From: Anaerolineales bacterium
Lineage (GTDB): Bacteria; Chloroflexota; Anaerolineae; Anaerolineales; Villigracilaceae
Assembly: GCA_016789305.1 (NCBI GenBank)
Contig: JAEURJ010000009.1
Coordinates: forward strand, 248,001 to 312,000
DNA: 64,000 nucleotides
Reading direction: 5' to 3'
Part shown: positions 52,653-60,677 of the stretch, piece by piece
How positions within the stretch are numbered: the first letter of the stretch is position 1
Layout: each line of letters opens with the position of its first letter
Program-made: the position numbers and the translations under genes
The notes under the pieces: model-generated
Told to the model about the DNA's origin: nothing
Database searches by the model: none
The model's input: the letters and a program-made list of their open reading frames with translations, nothing else

Positions 52653-52823
52653 CTATTTAATGAAGAACGACAAAATGATCAACACAGCGAACAGCGCACC
52701 TGCAAGAATACCAATGCGGGTCAAATCCTTCTTCACATTGGTGTAATCGGGGGTAAATTCGGTGCGAACTGCGGGGGTGTTGCTGATCACCGCGCGGGCG
52801 GGTCGTTTATTTTTATTTGCCAT
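52653..52823 (-). CDS. Small single-helix membrane protein
   Basis: 56 residues: a basic N-terminus (MANKNKRPARAV), a short soluble part and one C-terminal helix (IGILAGALFAVLIILSFFIK). ATG 52823 has AGGAG eight bases upstream and a terminator follows, so this is a genuine gene although short. Tail-anchored topology is likely. The family is not recognised. It lies 61 bases after the sortase gene and may be co-transcribed with it. Confidence 0.75.
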   Translation of the reverse strand: MANKNKRPARAVISNTPAVRTEFTPDYTNVKKDLTRIGILAGALFAVLIILSFFIK

Positions 52824-52884
52824 TTTATTTCTCCTAAATTAATTGAATACTAAATTTCATTACAGCGATTTCAGAATGATTTCG

Positions 52885-53796
52885 TCAGTTTTGTAATCGC
52901 GCAAAGACAACTATGCGTTTGTTATTCACAAGGTACGGATAACACGAGATCAGGGTTACGGTCGGTGAGCCGGTGGATGCCATTACTTCAACAGCGGTCG
53001 GTTCCACAATGACTGTACGGTCGACGATATATGTATATTGTCGTTGTTGGGTGTAAACCACCACCTGATCGCCGGGAGCGAGCCGGTCCAAATAGCGGAA
53101 GATCTCGCCATACACATCATCATGCGCCGAGAGCACTACATTTCCATCTTCGCCCGGTGCGGCTGAGCCGATATACTGGCCCACACCCTTCTTCAATTGC
53201 TCCCACCCGTCGCCTTGAATGATGGGCGCATCCACATTCAACACAGGGATCTGCAAACGAACGGCCTGATTTGGCGCAGGTGTTGGCAATGGAATATTCG
53301 CCAGGGATTGCACCATTGGCCGCAGATGCTCGGGGATTTCCGCATCGTTCGGCGCGGTATTTCCATTTGCATCCGGCGGGGTATGTCCTGAAGGAAGGAC
53401 CACTGCCATTACCAGCGGCGTCGGCGCGATGGTCTCAAGTGTGATCGCATCTGCCACTTCGTTATTCAATGTACGCAACAACCCCATGCCATTGACGAGG
53501 ACTGCGAACAATCCCAGCACAGCGATGACTTCCACTCCCAGCAGCAGACGATCCATCATCTTGCGCCTCGGATTCGCCGTGGCCTGCTCGGCCGTGGACT
53601 CATTTCCTTCCGCTGTATCAATCACCGGCGCGGACTGCTGCGTGCTCATGGCTGGAAGATCCGGCGCAACGGCAACGACACGTCCCGTTCGGCGATATAC
53701 GTCGAGACGTTCCTTGCGCGCGCCGCGTCGTTTTTCAACGAGCAGGCGTCGCAATTCTTCGACAGATAAATCTTCGGGTGCCTTCTTCCTAGCCAT
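52885..53796 (-). CDS. Sortase (class D/E-like transpeptidase)
   Basis: 303 residues from ATG 53796. A basic cytoplasmic N-terminal region is followed by a transmembrane helix (about 81-104), a Pro/Thr-rich stalk and a sortase domain (about 170-303) with His225 (LSAHDD), Cys285 (TLISCYP) and a C-terminal Arg (RIVVFAR). It joins sorted surface proteins to an acceptor amine. TATAAT ends nine bases before the ATG with no Shine-Dalgarno. I see no LPXTG-like substrate in the window, so targets lie elsewhere or use a different signal. Confidence 0.88.
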   Translation of the reverse strand: MARKKAPEDLSVEELRRLLVEKRRGARKERLDVYRRTGRVVAVAPDLPAMSTQQSAPVIDTAEGNESTAEQATANPRRKMMDRLLLGVEVIAVLGLFAVLVNGMGLLRTLNNEVADAITLETIAPTPLVMAVVLPSGHTPPDANGNTAPNDAEIPEHLRPMVQSLANIPLPTPAPNQAVRLQIPVLNVDAPIIQGDGWEQLKKGVGQYIGSAAPGEDGNVVLSAHDDVYGEIFRYLDRLAPGDQVVVYTQQRQYTYIVDRTVIVEPTAVEVMASTGSPTVTLISCYPYLVNNKRIVVFARLQN

Positions 53797-53805
53797 AGCG
53801 AAGGG

Positions 53806-53811
53806 ATTATA
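53806..53811 (-). promoter_or_regulatory. Candidate -10 box (TATAAT) for a leaderless transcript
   Basis: Perfect TATAAT on the minus strand nine bases before the sortase ATG 53796. Confidence 0.45.
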
Positions 53812-53962
53812 CCGCATGGCCCGCGATGGGGTATTTCATGTAAGAGATTTTTATTTCAGCGGGTCTTGAAGATACGTTGAAAATTAACGTGGACTCTAAA
53901 GTGGGAGCATGATAAAATATAGAACATTTATTCTGTTATAGCCAAAACAAATGAGGAATACC

Positions 53963-54982
53963 ATGAAAGCCAAATCCTTCGAAGAGATCGAAACTGCCCT
54001 GCAGGAAACGCGCACCAACTTGGAACACTGGGTAACTGCTGCGCCGGAAAAGAAACGTCAGGTGGTACTTGGCCTGGAAGGCGAAACTTGCATTGAAGAA
54101 CATTTACATGTGATTGACGAGTCGCTTGAAAAGATCAAAGATGGAAAATTTGGCATTTGCAAAGTGTGCCACGAGGCAGTGGAATTTGAGCTTTTGAAAA
54201 TGGACTACACCTCCGCGGTTTGTCTTGGGCACTTTTCTGATCAGGAACTTCGTCAACTGGAAAATGAACTGGAGCTATCGCAAGTGATCCAGCGCGGCCT
54301 GCTTCCCCAGCAAGTCCCATCCATCAGCGGAATGAACATCGCCGCCTTCAGCCGCCCGGCACAGATCCTCGGCGGGGATTATTTTGATTTCATCGATTTC
54401 AAGGATGGCTCACACGGTTTTGTGATCGCCGATGTGAGCGGGCACGGTGTTTCCGCTGGAATGTTCATGAGCAGCCTGCAAACCGCCTTTCATACTTTGG
54501 TCCCCGATGCAAGTTCCCCCCTGGAAGTGTTGGAACGCATCAACCGTTTGTATGTTCACAATATCAACTTCACCACATTTGTGACGATCTTCTTCGGTCA
54601 ATATAATCCGCAAACACGCATCCTGACATATGCCAATGCAGGACATAACTCCGCATATTTATACCGTCTGGCAACAAACGAAGAGATCTGGCTGCGCCCC
54701 ACCGGTCCCGCCATCGGGCTCATGGAAGGATTCCTGATCCAGAAAAATGAAGTTCAACTGGAACCCGGCGACATCCTGATGTTATACACAGATGGCTTCA
54801 CCGAAGCGACAGACGATCAGGGCGTGTTTTGGAGTGAAGATGGGCTGGCCGATATCATTCGCCAGAACGCAGATTCATCAGCGGAGCGATTGGTCCAGAA
54901 AATTTTGGATGCCTTGAAATCGCACACAAACGGAAATCCGCTGGCGGATGATGTGACTTTGGTCATCTCGAAAATAAGCTAA
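53963..54982 (+). CDS. PP2C/RsbU-type phosphatase with N-terminal DksA/TraR-like zinc finger
   Basis: 339 residues from ATG 53963, which has GAGGA; ATG 53951 lacks a site. The N-terminal part (1-100) is helical with ERNLEHW-like coiled segments, IDESLEKIKDGKFGICKVCHE and a later Cys/His pair (VCLGH), the layout of DksA/TraR proteins. The SpoIIE-type PP2C domain (about 125-339) has GGDYFDF, IADVSGHGVSAG, YANAGHN, LYTDGFTEA and DDVTLV, so phosphatase activity is expected, typically on an anti-sigma antagonist. No such partner is in the window. Confidence 0.85.
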   Translation: MKAKSFEEIETALQETRTNLEHWVTAAPEKKRQVVLGLEGETCIEEHLHVIDESLEKIKDGKFGICKVCHEAVEFELLKMDYTSAVCLGHFSDQELRQLENELELSQVIQRGLLPQQVPSISGMNIAAFSRPAQILGGDYFDFIDFKDGSHGFVIADVSGHGVSAGMFMSSLQTAFHTLVPDASSPLEVLERINRLYVHNINFTTFVTIFFGQYNPQTRILTYANAGHNSAYLYRLATNEEIWLRPTGPAIGLMEGFLIQKNEVQLEPGDILMLYTDGFTEATDDQGVFWSEDGLADIIRQNADSSAERLVQKILDALKSHTNGNPLADDVTLVISKIS

Positions 54983-54991
54983 AAACTCATA

Positions 54992-55020
54992 TTGCCAAAA
55001 TGCACCCACCTCGGTATAAT
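54992..55020 (+). promoter_or_regulatory. Promoter upstream of tRNA-Val and the T-box leader
   Basis: TTGCCA (54992-54997), 17-base spacer, TATAAT (55015-55020). Predicted start about five bases before the tRNA. Confidence 0.8.
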
Positions 55021-55031
55021 GTCAATCCTTC

Positions 55032-55105
55032 GGGCGGGTAGCTCAGTTGGTTAGAGCACATCGTTGACATCGATGAGGTCGTAGGTTCGAGCCCTATCTC
55101 GCCCA
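55032..55105 (+). tRNA. tRNA-Val (GAC)
   Basis: 74 bases: acceptor GGGCGGG/CTCGCCC, D stem GCTC/GAGC, anticodon loop TTGACAT giving GAC, T loop TTCGAGC, discriminator A. CCA not encoded. No clear terminator separates it from the T-box leader. Confidence 0.95.
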
Positions 55106-55149
55106 CTACAGCTGTAAGCATCAACTTTCAGCCTAACAAAATGAAACGC

Positions 55150-55460
55150 ATTGACCGAGACGAGTACGTGGTCAACTCCCTGACAGGGAGAAGAGATCGA
55201 TGATTGAGAGTCTCTTCCTGGGAACATCACGGAAAACCCCTCGCGAGCGAGAAACTGAACGCGAAAGCAAGTAAGTTAAACGGACGGCCCCGTTATCAGC
55301 CTAAGAGATGTGTTGGTTTAGTTTTATAGTTGGGTAGTTTGATAGTTAAGGAATTGAACAACTATCAAGCCATAAAACTAGGAACTAGAAAACTAATACA
55401 AATCGGGTGGAACCACGTGAGATCAAACTCCCGTCCCGTTGTGGATGGGAGTTTTTTATT
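55150..55460 (+). promoter_or_regulatory. T-box riboswitch leader of thrS
   Basis: The leader contains GAGACGAGTACG near the base of stem I, a CGGCCCCGTTATC block, and the antiterminator T-box core GGGTGGAACCACG at 55405-55417. A terminator stem AAACTCCC / GGGAGTTT with a T run follows (55425-55458). Uncharged tRNA-Thr should pair with the core and prevent termination. The specifier codon in stem I could not be assigned with certainty by eye. Confidence 0.9.
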
Positions 55461-55523
55461 TGGATGATGGAAAACGGCCAATGGTCCGTAGCCTATCGTC
55501 CGTTAAGAAGAAAGGAAGCGAAA

Positions 55524-57335
55524 ATGTCACAACAAATTCAAGAACGATACGAAGATACGCAGTTATACAAGATCCGTCACTCGACGGCGCATGTCATGGC
55601 GCAGGCTGTAATGGAGATGTTCCCCGATGGGAAGCCCACGATCGGACCGCCGGTTGAAAATGGCTTCTACTATGATTTCGACCTGCCGCGCAATCTCACG
55701 CCGGAGGATCTGGAAGCCATCGAAAAACGCATGAGACAGATCGTGCAGGGCAAACACGAATTCAAGAAAACGGTCATCTCTGCGGAAGAGGCGAAGAAGA
55801 TCTTTGCAAACCAACCCTACAAGTTGGAATTGATCGAAGGACTTGAAAAAGGCGGCATGGACGAATACGGCAACCCGCTTAAAGAGAAGCCTGAGATTTC
55901 AATTTATCAGCAGGATACATTCACGGATCTGTGCCGCGGCCCGCATGTCCAGACCACGAAAGAGATCAAACAGGATGCATTCAAATTGATGTCCATTGCG
56001 GGAGCGTATTGGCGCGGCGATGAAAACAACAAGATGCTTCAGCGCATCTATGGCACGGCCTGGGAAAGCAAAGACCAGTTGAAGGAATATCTCAATCAGC
56101 TGGAAGAAGCGAAGAAGCGCGATCATCGCAAGCTCGGCAAAGACCTGGAAATATTCATCTTTGACGAGGAGGTCGGTCCCGGCCTGCCATTGTGGCTGCC
56201 CAATGGCGGCATCATCATCGAAGAATTGGAAAAGCTTGCAAAAGAATTGGAAGAGAAAGCTGGCTATTCCCGCGTGCGCACGCCCAATATCACAAAGGAA
56301 GATTTATTCCTGCGCTCGGGACATCTCCCCTATTACGCCGAGAGCATGTATCCGCCGATGGAGTTGGAAGGCGTGAAGTATTACATCAAGCCGATGAACT
56401 GCCCGATGCACCATAAGATTTTCGGAGCGAAAGGCCGTTCGTATCGCGACTTGCCGATCCGCCTCGCCGAATACGGAACCTGCTACCGTTACGAGAAGTC
56501 CGGTGAACTCTTTGGGTTGATGCGCGTCCGCTCGATGCAGATGAACGATGCCCACATTTACTGCGGCGAAGATCAATTCGAACAGGAATTCATGGGCGTG
56601 ATCGACCTGTATAAAAAATACTTTGACCTGTTTGGCATCGATAAATACGTGATGCGCCTCTCATTACATAGCAAGCAGGGACTCGGCAAAAAGTATGTGG
56701 ATAATGAACCTCTATGGGTTAAGACGGAGGATATGGTGCGCCGTGCCATGAACAACGGCGGCGTTCCGTATGTGGAACGTGAAGATGAAGCCGCGTTTTA
56801 CGGTCCCAAGATCGACGTGCAGATTTGGTCCGCGATTGGACGTGAATTCTCACTCGCCACGAATCAAGTGGACTTCGCAGTTCCGCCGCGCTTCGATCTG
56901 AAGTTCACGAACAAGGAAGGTGTGGATGAAATTCCGCTTTGCATTCATCGCGCACCCTTATCCACGCACGAACGCATGGTGGGCTTCCTGCTGGAGCATT
57001 ACGCTGGGAACTTCCCCGTTTGGCTTTCCCCCGAGCAGGTGCGCGTGATCTCGATCACGGATGCTCAAAATGAGTATGTCGAAAAGATTGCGGCAGAATT
57101 GCGCGAAAACGGAATCCGCGCCCATGCCGACCTGAGCGCGTCGCGCATGAACGCCAAGATCCGTCAGGCGCAGTTGATGAAAGTGCCATATATGGTCGTG
57201 GTCGGCGATAACGAAATGCAAGCCGGGCAGGTATCCCTGCGTGTTCGGGATGGTTCGCAGGAAAATAATATTTCCTTGGCTGATTTTATAGTTCGCGTCA
57301 AGGATAGAATTTCAAGAAGAGCCAGTGAGTTGTAA
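55524..57335 (+). CDS. thrS: Threonyl-tRNA synthetase (no TGS domain)
   Basis: 603 residues from ATG 55524 with AAAGGAAG upstream; an apparent upstream extension reads through the T-box terminator and is rejected. The editing domain has HSTAHVMA and CRGPHV. The class II catalytic core has motif 2 (TCYRYEKSGELFGLMRVR) and the zinc-site residues, and an anticodon-binding domain closes the protein. The usual N-terminal TGS domain (about 60 residues) is missing. Expression is controlled by the T-box leader responding to uncharged tRNA-Thr. Confidence 0.95.
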   Translation: MSQQIQERYEDTQLYKIRHSTAHVMAQAVMEMFPDGKPTIGPPVENGFYYDFDLPRNLTPEDLEAIEKRMRQIVQGKHEFKKTVISAEEAKKIFANQPYKLELIEGLEKGGMDEYGNPLKEKPEISIYQQDTFTDLCRGPHVQTTKEIKQDAFKLMSIAGAYWRGDENNKMLQRIYGTAWESKDQLKEYLNQLEEAKKRDHRKLGKDLEIFIFDEEVGPGLPLWLPNGGIIIEELEKLAKELEEKAGYSRVRTPNITKEDLFLRSGHLPYYAESMYPPMELEGVKYYIKPMNCPMHHKIFGAKGRSYRDLPIRLAEYGTCYRYEKSGELFGLMRVRSMQMNDAHIYCGEDQFEQEFMGVIDLYKKYFDLFGIDKYVMRLSLHSKQGLGKKYVDNEPLWVKTEDMVRRAMNNGGVPYVEREDEAAFYGPKIDVQIWSAIGREFSLATNQVDFAVPPRFDLKFTNKEGVDEIPLCIHRAPLSTHERMVGFLLEHYAGNFPVWLSPEQVRVISITDAQNEYVEKIAAELRENGIRAHADLSASRMNAKIRQAQLMKVPYMVVVGDNEMQAGQVSLRVRDGSQENNISLADFIVRVKDRISRRASEL

Positions 57336-57339
57336 TAAA

Positions 57340-57371
57340 AAAAGAGAGAGCCGAACGGCTCTCTCTTTTTA
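57340..57371. terminator. Bidirectional terminator
   Basis: Stem AAAAAGAGAGAGCCG / CGGCTCTCTCTTTTT with a two- to four-base loop between thrS and the convergent CopD-like gene. Confidence 0.88.
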
Positions 57372-57378
57372 TCCCTGT

Positions 57379-57885
57379 TTATGCGGCTCTTGCAAATGCA
57401 GTTGCCAGTAGGATCAAGGCTGAAAGAATCAAATTGGTCCTTAACAAGATTGTCTCGCGCCTGTTCAATTTCTCCAGCTCGGCTTCGCTGGCTTTGTCTT
57501 TGATCAACAAGAGACGATGAATGGAAGGAAGGACCTCCCAGGTTTGAATGGCGCTGACCACCAGCATCACCACACCGAGCAAATGTTTTACCAAAATGGC
57601 AAGCGACCATTGTGTGCTGGTATCCGCAAAACCGTTGTAATGCGGGCTCAGACTCATTTGAAAGAGGCCGGTTACTACGAGCAATCCGATGCTGAACCAT
57701 GCGATTGGCTCGAGTCTTTTTTGCACAGCGGAGATAAAGCTCACCTGGTCGACCAGTTTCAAGGTCCGCTTGGAGGCGGGCAGGACGAGGAACGAGATGG
57801 TCACCAGGCTTCCAATCCATGTAACGGTGGCAAGCATATGAAGCCAGTAGATGATGGCCATCACCCATGAAGCGGGGTGAGACAT
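57379..57885 (-). CDS. CopD-like four-helix membrane protein
   Basis: 168 residues with four helices. WLHMLATVTWIGSLV in helix 1 and the later KHLLGVVMLVVSA follow the CopD-domain pattern, whose histidines can hold copper or haem. Function is not established and no copper gene is adjacent. Its ATG lies three bases after the stop of the TPR gene, so translation is coupled. Confidence 0.65.
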   Translation of the reverse strand: MSHPASWVMAIIYWLHMLATVTWIGSLVTISFLVLPASKRTLKLVDQVSFISAVQKRLEPIAWFSIGLLVVTGLFQMSLSPHYNGFADTSTQWSLAILVKHLLGVVMLVVSAIQTWEVLPSIHRLLLIKDKASEAELEKLNRRETILLRTNLILSALILLATAFARAA

Positions 57886-57888
57886 GCG

Positions 57889-58929
57889 CTACGGAGTCGG
57901 GGTTTCAGTTGGTGTGTCTACCACTACTGGAGGAATAGTGGCAGTTGGCAATTCCAAAGTGGGTGTGGCCGGATAACAAGCCACATAGGCTTGAGCGGAA
58001 TTCTCAGCAGCAGTGTTATCCAATTGGCCAATTCCGCTGGCCACTTTATATTGTTCGTAGGCACTGCAATACTGTTGCTGCTCGAAGAGATCGTCGCCAT
58101 AGCGCATGGAAGCTTCATACAAGCGCTGGGATGCTGTCATGGTTCCATCCCACAAGGAAGGCCAGCCAAGTCCCACTTGTGTAAAGTATGTCACCGCCTG
58201 GGACCAATCCAACTCCCAGAAGGAAGCGCCGGTAATATAAAGGCGGGCACCTTCGCGCAACCCTTCGGCAGATCGATCCAGCGGACCGAAGCGTTCTGCT
58301 AGAGTAAGTTGATAAATGCCACCTTCAAGATTCCCCTGCTTGGTGAGCAGGTCAACGCCATAATTGCGAAGGGCAAAATAATACATGCCATCGACCTGTG
58401 CGGTTTTATAGGTGGGGTCAAGCTTGCGGATGGTATCCAACGCGCCTAATGCTCCGGCCCAATCCTGCGCAAGAATCAATTGCTGGGCGCGTTGATAGGC
58501 ACTCTCCGCGCCGCTAAAATCAGGGGTTGGGGTTAGTGTTGGTGAAGGGGTTGGAGTTGGGATACTGCTCAACACCAATACTTCGGTGAGTTTTGCAGCA
58601 GCACCGGGATAATCCGGATCCTTTGAAATAATGAACTCAAGGCGTTGTCTTGCCGATTCGTAACGACCAAATTGAATATCCACAAGGGCAAATTGATATT
58701 GCTCGGTGACCTGCTTGGAAACGATCGCTTCATCAGCTGCAACGCGATCACCCACTCCAGCGCCGTAGCCGCCATAGCCAGCCAAACCAAAGATCACCAA
58801 TACGCCCACTATGCCGGTGAGGATGGACTTCCAGCGTGATGGCTTCTTTGGAGGCTTGATCGGCTGGGTATCGTCTTTTTTGACGGGTTGAGGTTCAATA
58901 GGTTGTGTAGTTCCAATATCTTCTGTCAT
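57889..58929 (-). CDS. Membrane-anchored TPR-like protein
   Basis: 346 residues: a Pro/Lys-rich cytoplasmic tail, one helix (about 35-58), TPR-like helices (QYQFALVDIQFGRYESARQRL), a repetitive Pro-Thr linker (about 122-138), then further TPR-like repeats (AQDWAGALGALDTIRKLDP; QQQYCSAYEQYKVAS) and a Pro/Thr tail. It is likely an extracytoplasmic scaffold; no enzyme domain is visible. TATAAT seven bases before the ATG without a Shine-Dalgarno indicates a leaderless mRNA. The CopD-like gene follows. Confidence 0.75.
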   Translation of the reverse strand: MTEDIGTTQPIEPQPVKKDDTQPIKPPKKPSRWKSILTGIVGVLVIFGLAGYGGYGAGVGDRVAADEAIVSKQVTEQYQFALVDIQFGRYESARQRLEFIISKDPDYPGAAAKLTEVLVLSSIPTPTPSPTLTPTPDFSGAESAYQRAQQLILAQDWAGALGALDTIRKLDPTYKTAQVDGMYYFALRNYGVDLLTKQGNLEGGIYQLTLAERFGPLDRSAEGLREGARLYITGASFWELDWSQAVTYFTQVGLGWPSLWDGTMTASQRLYEASMRYGDDLFEQQQYCSAYEQYKVASGIGQLDNTAAENSAQAYVACYPATPTLELPTATIPPVVVDTPTETPTP

Positions 58930-58936
58930 GGGATTA

Positions 58937-58942
58937 ATTATA
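58937..58942 (-). promoter_or_regulatory. Candidate -10 box (TATAAT) for a leaderless transcript
   Basis: Perfect TATAAT on the minus strand seven bases before ATG 58929. Confidence 0.5.
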
Positions 58943-58980
58943 CTTCGCTTTACTTTTTATTTTTTCGAGTCAATTAAATT

Positions 58981-60480
58981 TTACAACTTAAATATCATCT
59001 TCGCATCCGACCAGACCATAGACAGAGCGGTCAATCCGCCAACGATCATGCCGATCAATGCAGTGACGATGGCACCACCGGGCAGATATAAGGCTACCAG
59101 ATAAGTAATCACTCCCCCGATAACAGCAGCAATAATACCTTTCCAGACCGCATTTCCAACTTGAATGGGTTCATGTGTTCGTTTTGAAAGCCAGACAAAG
59201 AGGAGGATCGCTTCGATCAGCAGCGAAATTTCCGCAAAGGCAATGACCGGCGCGCCAATCTCCTTGAAAAATGCAAGGCCTGCAGACCCAATTCCCAGGA
59301 ACATGACAATGCGCAAAAGCACCGCATACAGTGGGAACATCGGCTCCTTGCGGGCATAAAAGGAACGGGCAGCCACTTCATGGATGGTGAAGCCGGTCAG
59401 GGTTAATAAATAGGCTCGGGTGGTCCAAGTGAGGAGGGTGGTCGTGGGTTCGTCAAAGCCAAAAAGGCCGCGCACCAGCGGATGAATCCCAGCGGCCATG
59501 ACTGCGGCAATTGGAATGGTGAGTGAGATCAATACCCGCAAGGCACGTTCAATGGTGGAGCGAAAGCTGACCCAATCGGCGCGTGCCGCATATTCTGAAA
59601 GTGTCGGCAGCATGGCAGTGGCAATCGCAGTTCCAAGGATCGTTTCGGGAACTTGCATGATCATCCATCCATAGGTCAGCGAAGAAACTGCGCCTACCTG
59701 ATCGAGTCTGGAAGCCAGGTTATCACGTGCAAGCACAATAAATTGAATACCACCCATCGTCAGCAAGCGCGGAGCCATCAACCTCAAGGCTTCGATCAAC
59801 CCTGTGTGACGCAAATCCAGGGAAGGCGTCCAACGGAAACCAAATTTGAAAAGCGCGGGCACTTGGATCAGCAAATGAAATACTGCACCGAGGATCACGC
59901 CGTACACCAATCCGCGAACGCCGAAGCGCGGCACGAAATAGATCGCGCCAATGATCTGACCAACATTGTACAAGGTTGGGGCCAGTGCCGGGAAAATAAA
60001 ATGCTGATTTGCCTGCAAAGATGCCGCCACCAGCCCGCTGATCGAAAAGATGACCGTGCCGATCAAATTGAGTCGCATCAGTTCGGCCAGCAATGTCAAT
60101 TGCTCTTCGCTAAACCCGGGCGCAATGCCAAGCCGCGCAATGGGCGCTGCAAATATACTGATAACAACCGCAAAAGATGCCGTCACCAAAAATGCGACAT
60201 TTGCCACACGAGAGAACAGATCCCATGCTGCGGCGCGGTCTTTGGTGGTAAGGTATTCGGTCAGCAACGGAATAAATGCCATTGCCAGTGCGCCGCCGGA
60301 GATCAAGGCAAATAACACGTCGGGTAAATTGTTTGCCGCATTGAACGTATCCAGCAAATGCACTTCATCGGTATATTGCCGTGAAATGATCCCCGTACGA
60401 ACGAACGCAAAGACTTTATCCAGCAGGAACAGGGAGGCAATGATCAGCGAGTTACGGGTAAGTTTCGAAAGTTTTTCCAT
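58981..60480 (-). CDS. murJ: Lipid II flippase MurJ
   Basis: 499 residues with about 14 helices, normal for MurJ (MVF/MATE-related). It moves lipid-linked peptidoglycan precursor across the membrane. N-terminal SLIIASLFLLDKVFAFVR and the ALISGGALAMAFIPLLTEYL segment are family landmarks, as is RSFYARKEPMFPLY in the second half. Its ATG lies two bases after the stop of the zinc-ribbon gene, so they are coupled. Peptidoglycan synthesis is implied. Confidence 0.9.
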   Translation of the reverse strand: MEKLSKLTRNSLIIASLFLLDKVFAFVRTGIISRQYTDEVHLLDTFNAANNLPDVLFALISGGALAMAFIPLLTEYLTTKDRAAAWDLFSRVANVAFLVTASFAVVISIFAAPIARLGIAPGFSEEQLTLLAELMRLNLIGTVIFSISGLVAASLQANQHFIFPALAPTLYNVGQIIGAIYFVPRFGVRGLVYGVILGAVFHLLIQVPALFKFGFRWTPSLDLRHTGLIEALRLMAPRLLTMGGIQFIVLARDNLASRLDQVGAVSSLTYGWMIMQVPETILGTAIATAMLPTLSEYAARADWVSFRSTIERALRVLISLTIPIAAVMAAGIHPLVRGLFGFDEPTTTLLTWTTRAYLLTLTGFTIHEVAARSFYARKEPMFPLYAVLLRIVMFLGIGSAGLAFFKEIGAPVIAFAEISLLIEAILLFVWLSKRTHEPIQVGNAVWKGIIAAVIGGVITYLVALYLPGGAIVTALIGMIVGGLTALSMVWSDAKMIFKL

Positions 60481-60482
60481 GA

Positions 60483-60665
60483 TTATCCATTGGTTGAAAT
60501 ATCAATGCCGGGCAATTTATCGGCAAGCAGGTGGGTCTTGTGGATCAACACCGGCAGGCATTGCGAACAAATATATTTCGTCTCTCCGTTGAACGCCAAT
60601 GGGATCAAGGGAGTTTGTTCATCGCTTCGTTCGCATTGAATGCAAACCTTCTTTTCTTCCGTCAT
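60483..60665 (-). CDS. Small zinc-ribbon protein
   Basis: 60 residues with two CxxC knuckles (CIQC near 8 and CSQC near 33), a compact zinc ribbon, and a short helical tail (PVLIHKTHLLADKLPG). GGAG lies upstream of ATG 60665. It sits between the SDR gene and murJ with 12 and two bases of spacing. No known family; a nucleic-acid or protein adaptor role is possible. Confidence 0.78.
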   Translation of the reverse strand: MTEEKKVCIQCERSDEQTPLIPLAFNGETKYICSQCLPVLIHKTHLLADKLPGIDISTNG

Positions 60666-60677
60666 TTCAACTCCATT

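Noticed and set aside
55407..55523. Extended N-terminus of ThrRS as a possible TGS domain
   Set aside because: It translates the T-box core and terminator and has no TGS-like sequence.
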